A DNA stretch of 64,000 bases from Microbacterium hydrocarbonoxydans (GCF_904831005.1 NZ_LR882982.1:62001-126000), one strand, 5' to 3'. Positions 1 to 9,758 are shown, counted from the stretch's first letter. Translations and numbers: made by a program. The notes: a model not told the origin generated them from the sequence alone.

Positions 1-1
1 C

Positions 2-940
2 TACATCGAGGCGAAGAACCTCGCCTCCGCTTCGGTTATCAACGTGAGTGAAGATCAGGTAGCCCTCGTGCGTTCCATCGCCCTCGACCTGCTTCCTCCT
101 GCCCCTACATCGGCTGCTAGCTTCACAACCGAAGCGACCGTGAGGGCAAACAAGATTCAGATCGAAATCCACGAAGACATCTACGATCACATCCGCCCCT
201 ACCTCGCGACCGAAGACTACTTTCATGCCGTCGAGGAGGCCTACAAGGTCGTTCGTGAGGCGCTCCGCGACAAGTCCGGTAGTGAAAAGGCGACAGACGC
301 GTTCAAGCCGGACAACCTTCCGAAAATCTTCGGCCATGCTCCGGTCAACGCAGTAGAGAGCAACTTCTTCGATGGAGTCAAGTATCTCAACATGGCTATC
401 CAGTTCCTCCGGAACGAGAAGTCTCACACCCTTGCGACGCCGCTCGAGCGGAACCTTGCGCTGCACTACATCTCAGTCGCCAGTCTTTCCTACGATTTGA
501 TCACGAGGTACGTCAGCGAGGACCTGATCAAGGAGATCGAGGAACTTGTCGCGACGACGCGTCGCACGTATTCAGCGACGCGCTTCTATCGCGTGTTTGA
601 GGGGGGCAGTTGGATCGATTCCTTGACGCTCCCCTCCGAGCTTGCGTCGTCGTCGGTACAAAAAGTATTGAAGGAGAAGTGGCTCCAGGAGGCAGACTTC
701 ACTCGCTCGTATGATCACAGCAACATCATGTTGATGCGGCTGGAGTTGGTCGTCGATGAACTGACGAAAGCGGACATTGACGCGCTGCTGGAGCGCCCGA
801 CTGTCGATCATCGTGGGAACAGCCAGGAGGCGGGCATGCTCCAATTTCTTGAGTTCGTTCAACAAAAGAACGCCGAATCGGTCTCGGCGCAAGCGATTGA
901 GTGGATGTCGAAAGAGCGGCGTCAGTACGGGGCGGAATGA
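2..940 (+). CDS. HEPN-superfamily protein, TIGR02391 (Ymh-like) family; 5' end outside window
   Basis: The frame is open from the first bases of the window, so the true start probably lies upstream; the first internal start is GTG at 44. Numbering from that GTG, residues about 40-155 match the TIGR02391 pattern as I remember it: a 'VEEAYKVVREALRDKSG' helix, then 'FFDGVKYLN', then 'FLRNEKSHTL'. The last contains an Rx4H motif (R123-H128), the hallmark of HEPN domains, many of which are RNases in toxin or defence systems. The C-terminal 140 residues are not recognised. Codon use is visibly less GC-biased than in the rest of the window, suggesting acquisition. The neighbours (DUF262 remnant, CBS-HEPN gene) fit a decayed defence patch. 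Family call fairly secure; role inferred. Confidence 0.7.
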   Translation, partial: YIEAKNLASASVINVSEDQVALVRSIALDLLPPAPTSAASFTTEATVRANKIQIEIHEDIYDHIRPYLATEDYFHAVEEAYKVVREALRDKSGSEKATDAFKPDNLPKIFGHAPVNAVESNFFDGVKYLNMAIQFLRNEKSHTLATPLERNLALHYISVASLSYDLITRYVSEDLIKEIEELVATTRRTYSATRFYRVFEGGSWIDSLTLPSELASSSVQKVLKEKWLQEADFTRSYDHSNIMLMRLELVVDELTKADIDALLERPTVDHRGNSQEAGMLQFLEFVQQKNAESVSAQAIEWMSKERRQYGAE

Positions 941-1079
941 CGCCACTGGCCTTGACAACGATACCGGCCCACTGAGATGCCTCGTCGAGGGAGAGCTGGG
1001 CCGGTTGTACGAGACCACCATATAGGCGCCAGCCGCGGGCGGATAGTTGCAATGGCGACTCGTCGTTACCGGAAGCGCG

Positions 1080-1187
1080 CTATTCGAACCTGCCAGTCAA
1101 TCGCCCCCGCATCCGCTGGCTCCTCTCGTCCATCCCGATGATCTCGACGCTCTTCCCGAGCGCCGTGTATCTCGTCTCGAGCGCATC
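1080..1187 (-). pseudogene. Remnant of the 3' end of a SulP transporter gene (STAS domain tail)
   Basis: Read on the minus strand, about 35 codons ending in TAG (1080-1082) encode a tail including 'ALGKSVEIIGMDERSQRMR'. This matches almost residue for residue the last 35 residues of the intact SulP protein at 48709-50205 ('ALGKTVEIVGMNETSQRMR'). Similarity starts abruptly at 1187, with no SulP sequence upstream of it, and ends exactly at the stop codon. It therefore looks like a severed gene end left after a deletion or insertion. The intact copy is in the same orientation about 47.6 kb away. Confidence 0.8.
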
Positions 1188-1299
1188 GCTCGGCGACGGT
1201 CGGCGCTTCTCCGTAGTTCGGAACCACCCGGCGTCGCCCTACAGCGAGGTGTAGCAGTCCCGGATGTGCCGTGCCGTCAACATGCGTCGGTCTGACGGA

Positions 1300-1665
1300 A
1301 CTCTCCGTCGCCGGGATGAACGCGATCTTGATGCGTTTCTTGCGATAGGACTTATCGACGACCTGCTGCCCGACAAGCGCGGCTGTCATCGCAGTGATGC
1401 GCTGCCCGTTGATCAGGATCTGTCGGAGGGCCGACTTCGAGCCGTCCTTCAGCCCGACATCTGCGCTCAGCCAAGTGACGAGGTATCCGATCGGGAAGCC
1501 GTTGTAAAGAGAGTCAAGGAGGTCACGAACCTTCGTCGAGTCCCAGACGAACGGTCGCCGTATCTCGGGAACCGCGACCTAACCGGACTTCACCCAGGAG
1601 AGCGGAGTGTCTACTGGCTGATGGCGGACGGAGTATTCGGCTACATTGACTTCTTCGCGCTTCAT
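1300..1665 (-). pseudogene. Broken DUF262 (GmrSD-type) gene, N-terminal part only
   Basis: Minus-strand reading from ATG at 1663-1665 gives an N-terminus typical of DUF262 proteins, the nuclease/NTPase family that includes the type IV restriction enzyme GmrSD. It shows 'EIRRPFVWDSTKVRDLLDSL', then 'NGFPIGYLVTW', then 'INGQRITAM'. Damage is visible. A TAG stop (1579-1581) sits where a Glu codon is expected just before the PEIxRPFVW block. The conserved D/NGQQR motif has lost one Gln codon. The family sequence ends near 1303, so most of the protein is missing. It lies between two HEPN-type genes. I regard it as non-functional. Confidence 0.8.
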
Positions 1666-1822
1666 GCTGGGGTGCTGGGGAAAGTCATGTGGGGCGTGCT
1701 GAACCGACTGCGGACGCTCGCTTCGCGATCCAGGCACCGAGGGCGTAGCAACCGTTGCTCATCCTGCATGGTGCTCTACGGGGCGACCCCCTCGTTGCCG
1801 GGGCGGGCGCGCACACTGTCGA

Positions 1823-2863
1823 CTAAGCCTCGCTTGCGGACACATCGGTGATTGCTGCCGAGTCAGACTGAGTCCGAACTCCACGAAGCCACGCTGCAAG
1901 TTGATGGACTGTCCTAACGGCGGGCCGCAGATCGAGATCCTTGTCGTCGAAGTGTGCAACCTTGTTGCGAAGCTCGCGAATCGAATCGATCCACGCGTTG
2001 AACTCATCTCTGCTGATCGACCAGCCGAGGTCGTCCCAATGCTTCACATACATCTGCTGCAGCCTTCCGAGCATCGCGTTATCGATCTCCTTTGGATCCA
2101 CCGCTGCGAACTTCGCACGCGCCACCCGTTTCAGCTCTCGTTCACAGCGACCGATGGCGAGGAAGGGCACCGCCAGATCCTCGAACTGCTCAGTCAGATC
2201 CGTTGCGGTGACGATGCCAGCGAGCTTCCCCTGGTAAGTCACGGCGACGAAGTCATACTTAACCACGGGTCCCACATTCGAGAAGAGATCTGAGTGCAGG
2301 TCCACCGGGGTCGCTGGCAACATGATGTCCGCCACGGTAAGGGGCTCTTCCCGGCGAAGACGGGCCGAGCCGTAGGACTTCCAGCTGACGACTCCGACGA
2401 GGTTGCGTCGAGTCACGTCATCTACAACGAGGAGCTGCGAGTAGTCGTACCGCAGCATCATGGCAGTGGCGTCATCGACGGGAGTCGAGGGCTCTACGAG
2501 ACCAGGAAGCGCCGGATTATCCTGGTTGGCGAGTGCGAAAGAAGCGGCAGGGATCCGCGCAAGCGTCAGTAGGTGGTCGTCAAGGTCTGCGTATTGGGAC
2601 GATGCCGACGCGTTTCGGATCCTGACTCGCGTGTCAAGAGTTCCGGTATCGATAGGGGGATCAACTTCAAATCCCATCTTGATGAGGTCAGCGGTCACCA
2701 TCTCGACCACATTGCGGCCTCGACCGCGGGCGCCCCAATAGCCGATCAGGTCACGGACCGAGATCGTCTCCTGCCGTTTGCGCATGTAGTCGAAGTACTT
2801 CTTCGTATCCGCGAGTGAGCTCGCCGCAGTCGGCTCAGATGGTGCACTGGGCGTAGACGCCAT
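1823..2863 (-). CDS. CBS-pair protein with C-terminal HEPN-like domain
   Basis: 346 aa. ATG at 2863 is preceded by GGAG six bases away. Residues about 20-100 form an unrecognised N-terminal region containing 'DLIGYWGARGRGRNVVEMV'. Residues about 121-228 look like two CBS motifs ('YSQLLVVDD...LVGVVSW' and 'YDFVAVTYQGKLAGIVTATDL'), which usually sense adenine nucleotides. Residues 230-330 are helical and carry 'IRELRNKVAHF', an Rx4H HEPN signature (R299-H304). A ligand-sensing CBS pair joined to a possible HEPN RNase suggests a stress or defence effector, but that is inference. Base composition is milder in GC than downstream genes. Confidence 0.6.
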   Translation of the reverse strand: MASTPSAPSEPTAASSLADTKKYFDYMRKRQETISVRDLIGYWGARGRGRNVVEMVTADLIKMGFEVDPPIDTGTLDTRVRIRNASASSQYADLDDHLLTLARIPAASFALANQDNPALPGLVEPSTPVDDATAMMLRYDYSQLLVVDDVTRRNLVGVVSWKSYGSARLRREEPLTVADIMLPATPVDLHSDLFSNVGPVVKYDFVAVTYQGKLAGIVTATDLTEQFEDLAVPFLAIGRCERELKRVARAKFAAVDPKEIDNAMLGRLQQMYVKHWDDLGWSISRDEFNAWIDSIRELRNKVAHFDDKDLDLRPAVRTVHQLAAWLRGVRTQSDSAAITDVSASEA

Positions 2864-3027
2864 GATTCTCCAATGACTAGGGGTTAACGTCGGCTCTCTG
2901 TTGGCCAGAATAGGGCACCAGTTATGCGGGACGAGTTCGGGTGGCTCCCTCGCGGTTCGTCATGATCCGCCGGGTGAGGCATCGCGCGGACTGAATTAGT
3001 TCGCAAGCCAGCTCATGAGGTGCGCAC

Positions 3028-3912
3028 CTACGCCCTCTCCCGCCAGCTGATCCCCCGCCCAGCAATCCTTCTCCCGGCCTCATCCGCCGCAACCGGCTCC
3101 CCGACGTCCGCGCCGACCTCGAGACCGACGACCGAGTGCACGATCGTCCCGTCGTACACATGTACAAGGTTGTACCCCTGCGCCGCATCCTGCCCACGCG
3201 TAGCTCCAACGGGCTGAGCCAGATCCTGCCCGTACGCACTCGATGACGCGGCCGCGACCGGAATCCCCGCGAACGTCCCGAACGACGGGTGATGCACGTG
3301 CCCCGACAGGATCCCCCGCACATCCGAACCGCGCAACACCTCAGCAAGGGAAGCCTGCTTACGCAACTCGACCGTCACCGCGAGGTCGAGCACCGTCGGC
3401 AGCGGCGGGTGATGGATCAGCAGCAGCGAACCCTCCGGCGCGGGCGTAGAAAGTTCCGCCGCGAGCCATGCCAACTGCGCCTCATCGACCCGCCCCCAGT
3501 GCTGCCCGGGAACCGTCGAATCCAACACGATCACCCGCATCCCGCCGAACCAGCGCACCTCGACCACAGCATCCGAAGCGCGGCCTGCGAGCCCCAACTC
3601 CGCCCGCATCGCCGCACGCTCGTCGTGGTTGCCCATGGCCCACACGACCTCGCACCCCAGCGCCTCCACCGCCGGCTCCACCAACGCCCGCAATCGCCGA
3701 TACGACGACGCGTCCCCCCGATCCGCGAGATCCCCCGTGAACAGCAGAGCGTCAGGGCGAAGCCCGGAAGACACCAACCGGGCGAGCACAGACGCAAGGT
3801 TCGCATCGGCATCCGCCCCACTGCCATACAGCGGCGAGCGTTCACCGGGAAGGTGCGTATCGGAGATGTGCACGAAGGTGTGCGATGGGCGAGAGTGCTC
3901 GGTGAGGATCAT
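3028..3912 (-). CDS. Calcineurin-like metallophosphoesterase (CpdA/class III phosphodiesterase type)
   Basis: 294 aa starting at ATG 3910-3912, chosen because GGAAGAG lies just upstream; a longer frame adds 57 unrelated residues. All metal-binding blocks of the calcineurin-like family are present in order: 'SDTHLPG', 'FTGDLADRG', 'MGNHDE', 'LLIHHPP', 'LSGHVHHP'. This arrangement matches cyclic-nucleotide and glycerophosphodiester phosphodiesterases. No signal peptide, so cytoplasmic. It is the last gene of a minus-strand operon behind a LacI regulator and a phosphonate/iron-type importer, 40 bp downstream of lacI. It may release phosphate or alcohol from the imported substrate; the substrate itself cannot be read from sequence. 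Confidence 0.85.
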   Translation of the reverse strand: MILTEHSRPSHTFVHISDTHLPGERSPLYGSGADADANLASVLARLVSSGLRPDALLFTGDLADRGDASSYRRLRALVEPAVEALGCEVVWAMGNHDERAAMRAELGLAGRASDAVVEVRWFGGMRVIVLDSTVPGQHWGRVDEAQLAWLAAELSTPAPEGSLLLIHHPPLPTVLDLAVTVELRKQASLAEVLRGSDVRGILSGHVHHPSFGTFAGIPVAAASSSAYGQDLAQPVGATRGQDAAQGYNLVHVYDGTIVHSVVGLEVGADVGEPVAADEAGRRIAGRGISWRERA

Positions 3913-3952
3913 TTCTCTTCCAGTGAGACGACGAACAAGTACAGGACAGAAG

Positions 3953-4987
3953 TCAGACGGGAGCGGCGGTCGACCCGGGCACGAGGGTTCCGATGAACGG
4001 CTGCCGCACGGTCTCGGCGGAGTCCGAATCAGCCCCCGATCCCGAGAGCAACCGCTGCATCGTCTCGACAGCCGCGGCGGCAACCGCCTCGACCGGAATC
4101 CGCAGCGTCGTCAGCCCCAGCAGGTCGGCGCCGGGCAGGATGCCGTCGCACCCCGTCACGCTCACGTCGCCGGGCACAGACAGCCCCACAGCGCGCAACG
4201 CGCGCATGACCGCCAACTGCCGATAGTCCGATGCACACATCACCGCCGTCGCCCCATCACGCACGGCATCCAGCGCCTCATCCACTCCATCGGTCGGCGC
4301 CGCCCCCGCAGACACCCGAGTCACCGTGGCCCCACCAGCGACCAACGTCGACTCCATCGCCGACGCGCGCAGATGCTCGGCGAACGACACGTCTTCCGCG
4401 CCGGAGAGCACCACCACCCGGCGGTGCCCGAGCGACAAGACATGCGAGGCCAACAGCTCGCCATGCGAGGGATCGTCGTAGTGCGCGGTATGAATCCCCT
4501 CGGCCGTCTCGACCCGCCCCGCGCGCACGATCGGCACCTGGTCGGCGAACGGCTCGAGCTGCGCGGCCGTGATGCCACCGGTCGCGACGATGAGTCCGGC
4601 GACGCGCATGCCGAGCAGCCGATGCAGCGCGTTGACCTGCTCGGCGCCCTGCACGTCGGCGCCGATCGTCACGGTCACGAGGTCGAGCCCACGCCGGTGC
4701 GCCTCATCCTGCAGCCGCGAGAACAGCAGACCGTAGGCCGGGTTGCTCGCATCGCGCAGCATCAGCCCGACCGTGCCGGTGCGGCCGGCGGCGAGCTCGG
4801 CGGCCATCGTGTTGCGCACGTATCCGAGGCGCTCGGCCTCGGCGAGAATGCGCTCCTGGGTCTCGGGAGCGAAGCGCCCCTCGCCCTTGAGTGCCCTCGT
4901 CGCGGTGGCCCGGGAGACCCCGGCGGCCGCCGCCACATCGCTGACCGTGACACGCAGCCCCGGCGCACCGGCATCCGAAGAGCTCAC
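3953..4987 (-). CDS. LacI-family transcriptional regulator
   Basis: 344 aa. Residues about 13-60 are a LacI helix-turn-helix ('VTVSDVAAAAGVSRATATRALKGEGRF') with the hinge-helix region 'MAAELAAGRTGTVGLMLRD'. A periplasmic-binding-like sensor domain follows ('SHVLSLGHRRVVVLSG', 'DVSVTGCDGI'). The GTG start overlaps the permease stop by four bases, so it is translationally coupled to the transporter genes and presumably represses the operon from the promoter upstream of 9000. The inducer is unknown. Confidence 0.9.
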   Translation of the reverse strand: MSSSDAGAPGLRVTVSDVAAAAGVSRATATRALKGEGRFAPETQERILAEAERLGYVRNTMAAELAAGRTGTVGLMLRDASNPAYGLLFSRLQDEAHRRGLDLVTVTIGADVQGAEQVNALHRLLGMRVAGLIVATGGITAAQLEPFADQVPIVRAGRVETAEGIHTAHYDDPSHGELLASHVLSLGHRRVVVLSGAEDVSFAEHLRASAMESTLVAGGATVTRVSAGAAPTDGVDEALDAVRDGATAVMCASDYRQLAVMRALRAVGLSVPGDVSVTGCDGILPGADLLGLTTLRIPVEAVAAAAVETMQRLLSGSGADSDSAETVRQPFIGTLVPGSTAAPV

Positions 4988-6858
4988 GCGCGCGCCTTCT
5001 TGGCTTTGCGGGGCGCTCCGGCGCGCGAACCTCGTCCATACACGAGATACATGGTGACACCCATGATGATCATCAGCAGCACTGTGTAGACGAACGTGAT
5101 CGGCATCGCGTCGAGATTGTTCTCGCCCCGCGTGCTCTCCTGAATCGCCACACCGAGCGGCTTGAACAGCGGGTGGTAGAGGAAGATCGCCGCGTCGTAG
5201 TCGTCGAGCAGGCTGTTGAAGTTCAGCGCCGTGATCGCCGCGGCCGTCGGCAGCACCAGCGGAACCAGCACCTTGCGGAACGTCGTCAGCGACTTCGCAC
5301 CGAGGATCCGCGAGGCGTCTTCGAGCGAATCAGGCACCGACGCGAACCCGGCCTTGAGCAGGCGCAGCGTGAACGGGATCTTCACGCAGATGTAGGCGAT
5401 GAGCAGCAGGATCGGCGTGCCCGTGAGCACGAAGCCGCCCACGATCGCCCGCGGCTCGTCGAACGCGGTCACCAGGGCGAGCGCGATCAGCACGATCGGC
5501 AGGATCCACGGGATGTGCAACACGTACTCGATCGCGGTGGTCAGCAGGTTGCGGTGCTTCTGCAGCATCCGCGCCACGAACAGCAGACCGCCGACCACGA
5601 CGATCGAGGCCACGGCGCTGTAAACGACGCTGACGATGAACGGACGGATCGCCTCGGCGCTCGAGAACACGGTGACGTAGTTGTCGAGCGTGAAGCTGTC
5701 GAGGGTGATCGAACCGGCGAGGATGCTGCGCGCATCGACGAACGAGAAGATCACGATCAGCACGACCGGGATCAGGTAGATCACCCACAGCAGGTAGGCG
5801 ATCACGTGCACGACGACGTTCGCGAACGGGTTGCGGATCCTCTGCTTCTGGATCGGCGTCGCCACCTTCGCGACCGAGAAGTACACGCCCGACTTCTCGA
5901 AGCGGTTCATGATCGCGAGCAGGATGATCGTCGCGATGCCGAGCACGATCGCCAGCAGGGCGGCGATGTCACGCGTGATGGGGCTGCGCGACAGGTCGAT
6001 GATCAATGGCGCGACGGTCTGGAAGTCGGGCCCGCCGAGCACGAGCGGAGCGGTCAGCGCACCGAGCCCGATGAGGAACGTCAGCACGGTGACCGCGAAC
6101 AGCATCGGCTTCATCACCGGCAGCACGATGCGGCGCAGGATCGTCCAGGTCGACGCTCCCATGAGCTTCGCCGCCTCGATCGACGCGTAGTCGACCTTGC
6201 CGAGGGACGAGGAGAGGAACAGCATGTGGTTCGTCGTGGTCGCGAAGGTCATGACGAAGACCACGGCGAAGTATCCCGAGAACCAGTCGCGGTCCATGTC
6301 GGGCCACCAGTTGACCATCATGTTCGTGAAGAACCCGAACCGGCCGTAGATGAAGTTGTATCCCGCGGCCAGCACGATGCCGCCGTAGATCAGGGTGGTG
6401 GCGTAGCCGAGCCAGAGGACCCTCGCCCCGCGCACCTGGAAGTACTTCGTCGCCAGCACGATGAACACACCGACCACGTTGACCGTGATCGACAGCGTGA
6501 TCGCGAGCAGGAAGCTGTTGCCGAGCGTCTTCAGCGCGCGCTCGCTGCCGAACAGCTTCTCGACGGCACGGATGCTGAACTGCCCGTCGGGGAAGAACGT
6601 GACCCCGAGCAGGGCGGCGTTCGGCAGCACGAGGAAGGCGGCCGCGAACCAGATCACGATGATGCCTGTGATCCACGCGAGCGGCGAGCGCAGCATCGCC
6701 TTCACGCTGCCGGGGCGCCCTCTCTTGTTGAGCCGCGGTCCCGCCGTCTGACCCTCGACGACAGCGGTGGTCGTCAAGGAGCCGGCTTCTCCGGTCACGG
6801 CCGCTGAGGGCGGGACCGCGGGGTGTGAGGGGTTCTGGGGGTTCCGAGCATCCGACAT
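4984..6858 (-). CDS. Fused two-domain ABC transporter permease (2-aminoethylphosphonate/Fe3+ type)
   Basis: 624 aa. ATG at 6856-6858 was chosen because it lies one base past the stop of the ATPase gene; a longer frame runs into that gene. After a hydrophilic N-terminus of about 55 residues come two binding-protein-dependent permease domains. Each has about six membrane segments and an EAA-type loop ('AAKLMGASTWTILRRIVLPV' and 'ASRILGAKSLTTFRKVLVPL'). Single-chain double permeases of this size are known from the FbpB/ThiP/PhnV-like families for ferric iron, thiamine and 2-aminoethylphosphonate. It acts in the cytoplasmic membrane with the adjacent ATPase and lipoprotein. Confidence 0.9.
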   Translation of the reverse strand: MSDARNPQNPSHPAVPPSAAVTGEAGSLTTTAVVEGQTAGPRLNKRGRPGSVKAMLRSPLAWITGIIVIWFAAAFLVLPNAALLGVTFFPDGQFSIRAVEKLFGSERALKTLGNSFLLAITLSITVNVVGVFIVLATKYFQVRGARVLWLGYATTLIYGGIVLAAGYNFIYGRFGFFTNMMVNWWPDMDRDWFSGYFAVVFVMTFATTTNHMLFLSSSLGKVDYASIEAAKLMGASTWTILRRIVLPVMKPMLFAVTVLTFLIGLGALTAPLVLGGPDFQTVAPLIIDLSRSPITRDIAALLAIVLGIATIILLAIMNRFEKSGVYFSVAKVATPIQKQRIRNPFANVVVHVIAYLLWVIYLIPVVLIVIFSFVDARSILAGSITLDSFTLDNYVTVFSSAEAIRPFIVSVVYSAVASIVVVGGLLFVARMLQKHRNLLTTAIEYVLHIPWILPIVLIALALVTAFDEPRAIVGGFVLTGTPILLLIAYICVKIPFTLRLLKAGFASVPDSLEDASRILGAKSLTTFRKVLVPLVLPTAAAITALNFNSLLDDYDAAIFLYHPLFKPLGVAIQESTRGENNLDAMPITFVYTVLLMIIMGVTMYLVYGRGSRAGAPRKAKKARA

Positions 6859-6859
6859 G

Positions 6860-7876
<1,017 letters not shown>

Positions 7877-7923
7877 GGTGTCTTTCCGGCTAGTGCGAGA
7901 GGGAGTGGTGGTGTCGGGCTCGA

Positions 7924-9000
7924 TCAGCCGATGTACTCGAGCGTGACCTTCTCGACCCAGGCGCCGAGGTTCTCGCTCACGAAGCCGAAGTCGATGTCCT
8001 GACGGTCGAGGGTGCCCATGAGCTCGACGACCTCGGGGTTGGCCTGCTCGACCGCACCCTCGTTGACGGGCATCGAGTTGAACTCGGCCGCGAACTCGCC
8101 CTGCACCTCGGCGCTGCCGAACCAGTCGATGAACTCGTGTGCCTTCTCTTCATTGCCGGTGCCGTTGATCTGCGCGATCTGCTCGGTGACATACGGCACG
8201 CCGTAGTCGGGCACGATCATGCCGGTCTTCGTGCCGTACTCCTCGTCACGGGCGGCGATGCCGCTCGAGGGGAGCACGCCGTAGTCGATCTCGCCACGCG
8301 TGATGCGGGCATAGAGGTCGGTGCCCTCGACCGCGGGCGATCCGTTGGCGTAGTAGGACTTGACCATCTCCCAGCCCTCGTCGCTGACGCCGAGGTCACC
8401 GTCTTCGTCGAGGTGACGCGACAGGATGCTGGCGAGCACGAGCTGCGGGGTGGCCTGGCCGAGCGCCGGGTTGACCTCGTAGCGGCCGGCGTACTTGTCG
8501 TCGGTCCACAGCTCTTCCTCGTCGGAGGGGGCGTCGGTGATGGTGTTCTCGTCGTAGACCGTGACGATGGCCTGCTCGACGAGCGGCCAGAACGCGCCGT
8601 CAGCCGGGTCGCCCGCGTCGGCCGGAACCTCGCCGCTCCACTCCGGCTCGTAGGCGGTGATCGCCTCTTCGGACTTCAGCTGCTCGAAGAACATGTTGTT
8701 CAAGCCGAACACCACGTCGCCGACGGGGTTGTTCTTCTCGGCGATGATGCGGTTGGTGAGGTCGGCGCCGCCGAGGCCCACGATCTCGATGTCGATGCCG
8801 GCATCCGCGGCCTTCTCGGTGATCCACTCGCCGCGGCCGTCGCTGTTCGAGTTCGTGTAGACGATGAGGGTCGCATCCGACCCGCCGTCACTCGAGCCGC
8901 CATCGGACTCGGTGCTGCCGCCTGCGCAGCCGGTCAGGGTCACGGCCGCCACCGCAGCGATTCCCAGGAGAGACCAGCGCTTCTTTCGGATGTCGACCAT
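7924..9000 (-). CDS. ABC transporter substrate-binding lipoprotein (AEP/Fe3+ family)
   Basis: 358 aa from ATG 8998-9000. That start has AGAAAGG upstream, whereas the ATG 18 bases further upstream has no ribosome binding site. The N-terminus is a lipoprotein signal ('LLGIAAVAAVTLTGCAGG', lipidated Cys), then a Ser/Gly/Asp linker. The mature part looks like the family 1 extracellular binding proteins used for ferric iron or 2-aminoethylphosphonate ('LIVYTNSNSDGRGEWI', 'NRIIAEKNNPVGDVVFGLN'). First gene of the minus operon; it hands the ligand to the fused permease. Presence of a phosphodiesterase in the operon makes an organophosphorus ligand more attractive than iron, but this is inference. 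Confidence 0.85.
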   Translation of the reverse strand: MVDIRKKRWSLLGIAAVAAVTLTGCAGGSTESDGGSSDGGSDATLIVYTNSNSDGRGEWITEKAADAGIDIEIVGLGGADLTNRIIAEKNNPVGDVVFGLNNMFFEQLKSEEAITAYEPEWSGEVPADAGDPADGAFWPLVEQAIVTVYDENTITDAPSDEEELWTDDKYAGRYEVNPALGQATPQLVLASILSRHLDEDGDLGVSDEGWEMVKSYYANGSPAVEGTDLYARITRGEIDYGVLPSSGIAARDEEYGTKTGMIVPDYGVPYVTEQIAQINGTGNEEKAHEFIDWFGSAEVQGEFAAEFNSMPVNEGAVEQANPEVVELMGTLDRQDIDFGFVSENLGAWVEKVTLEYIG

Positions 9001-9050
9001 GGTCGCCTTTCTCGTCATCGAGGTATGTCTGACCCGACTTTACCGCGATC

Positions 9051-9067
9051 TTGTGGTTTAGGTACAA
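9051..9067. promoter_or_regulatory. Possible operator upstream of the minus-strand ABC operon
   Basis: An imperfect inverted repeat (TTGT, nine bases, ACAA) lies about 50 bp upstream of the binding-protein start. Its place suits the LacI regulator of the operon, but the arms are only four bases, so the call is weak. Confidence 0.25.
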
Positions 9068-9154
9068 CGATCTGTCTGTTTCTTAGCAGCGTTCGCGCGA
9101 CCGCACTCAAGATAGGCCGCGGAGGTGAACGCTGGGGGAGGGCAAGGTGAACGG

Positions 9155-9580
9155 TCGCTGCGGTGGCATCCGCCGAGACCCACGTCCGGCCGCGAGACCC
9201 ATGTCCTGCACCGGGGTCTCGCCGCGCAAGGTGGGTCTCACTCGAACGCCGTCCTCAGGGGCCGTCGGCATCCTGCGAAACCCGCATTCCGGCGCGAGGC
9301 CGATGTCCTGCACCCGGGTCTCGCCGCGCAGGGTCGGTTTCACTCGGATGCTGCCCTCAGCAGCCGTGGGCATCCTCCGAAACCCACATCCCGGTGCGAG
9401 GCCCATGTCCTGCGGCCGGGTCTCGCCGCGCACGGTGGGTCTCACTCGAACGCCGCCTTCAGCAGCCGTCGGGCTCCTCCGAAACCCACATTCCGGGGCG
9501 AGACCCATGTCCTGCACCGGGGTCTCGCGGCGCAAGGTCGGTCTCACTGACACCCCGCCCTCAGCAGCCCTCGGCGGCAT
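9155..9580. repeat. Tandem array of four 102-bp units with GAGACC/GGTCTC hairpins
   Basis: The block starting GAG(A/G)CC(C/G)ATGTCC begins at 9194, 9296, 9398 and 9500, exactly 102 bases apart each time. A partial unit lies to the left. Most units pair GAGACCC with GGGTCTC some 13 bases later, which can form a hairpin, and then carry another GGTCTC. Units differ by scattered substitutions. Because 102 is a multiple of three, long open frames run through on both strands, but none has a convincing start or ribosome binding site. The array separates two divergent operons. Confidence 0.9.
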
Positions 9581-9758
9581 CCAACGACCGGTGCGGCGCG
9601 TTTCGTCTCGCTCGGCTGCGCCGTGCTCGCTCAACGACCGGCGCCGCATTACCCCGGATCAGACCCGAAATCGCCGACAGATACTCGACCCACCTCGCAT
9701 GACGATCCTGTTACAAGATCGCCCATCCCCGCGATCCTCGGCTAGAAAAGTCTGACCA

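Larger units (their letters stand above)
941..1822. other. Degraded spacer between two accessory genes
   Basis: This stretch has no intact gene. It contains two minus-strand remnants described separately: a SulP C-terminal fragment and a DUF262 fragment. The flanks (941-1079, 1188-1299 and 1666-1822) show short open frames on both strands but no recognisable domain, ribosome binding site or repeat. The fragments look like debris of insertions and deletions. Confidence 0.6.

Noticed and set aside
1264..1851. A 195-codon plus-strand gene
   Set aside because: The opposite strand carries a recognisable, decayed DUF262 sequence over 1300-1665. The plus-strand reading has no domain or ribosome binding site.
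5173..6807. A 544-codon plus-strand open frame rich in Arg, Asp, Glu and His
   Set aside because: It is antisense to the fused ABC permease, and the skewed composition is that of the complement of membrane-protein codons.
9155..9580. A CRISPR array
   Set aside because: The units are contiguous and related along their whole length. There are no unique spacers of constant size and no cas genes.
9107..9755. Several 140-200 codon frames with 34-residue repeats on both strands
   Set aside because: They arise because the 102-bp repeat unit is a multiple of three. No ribosome binding site or codon preference supports any single frame.
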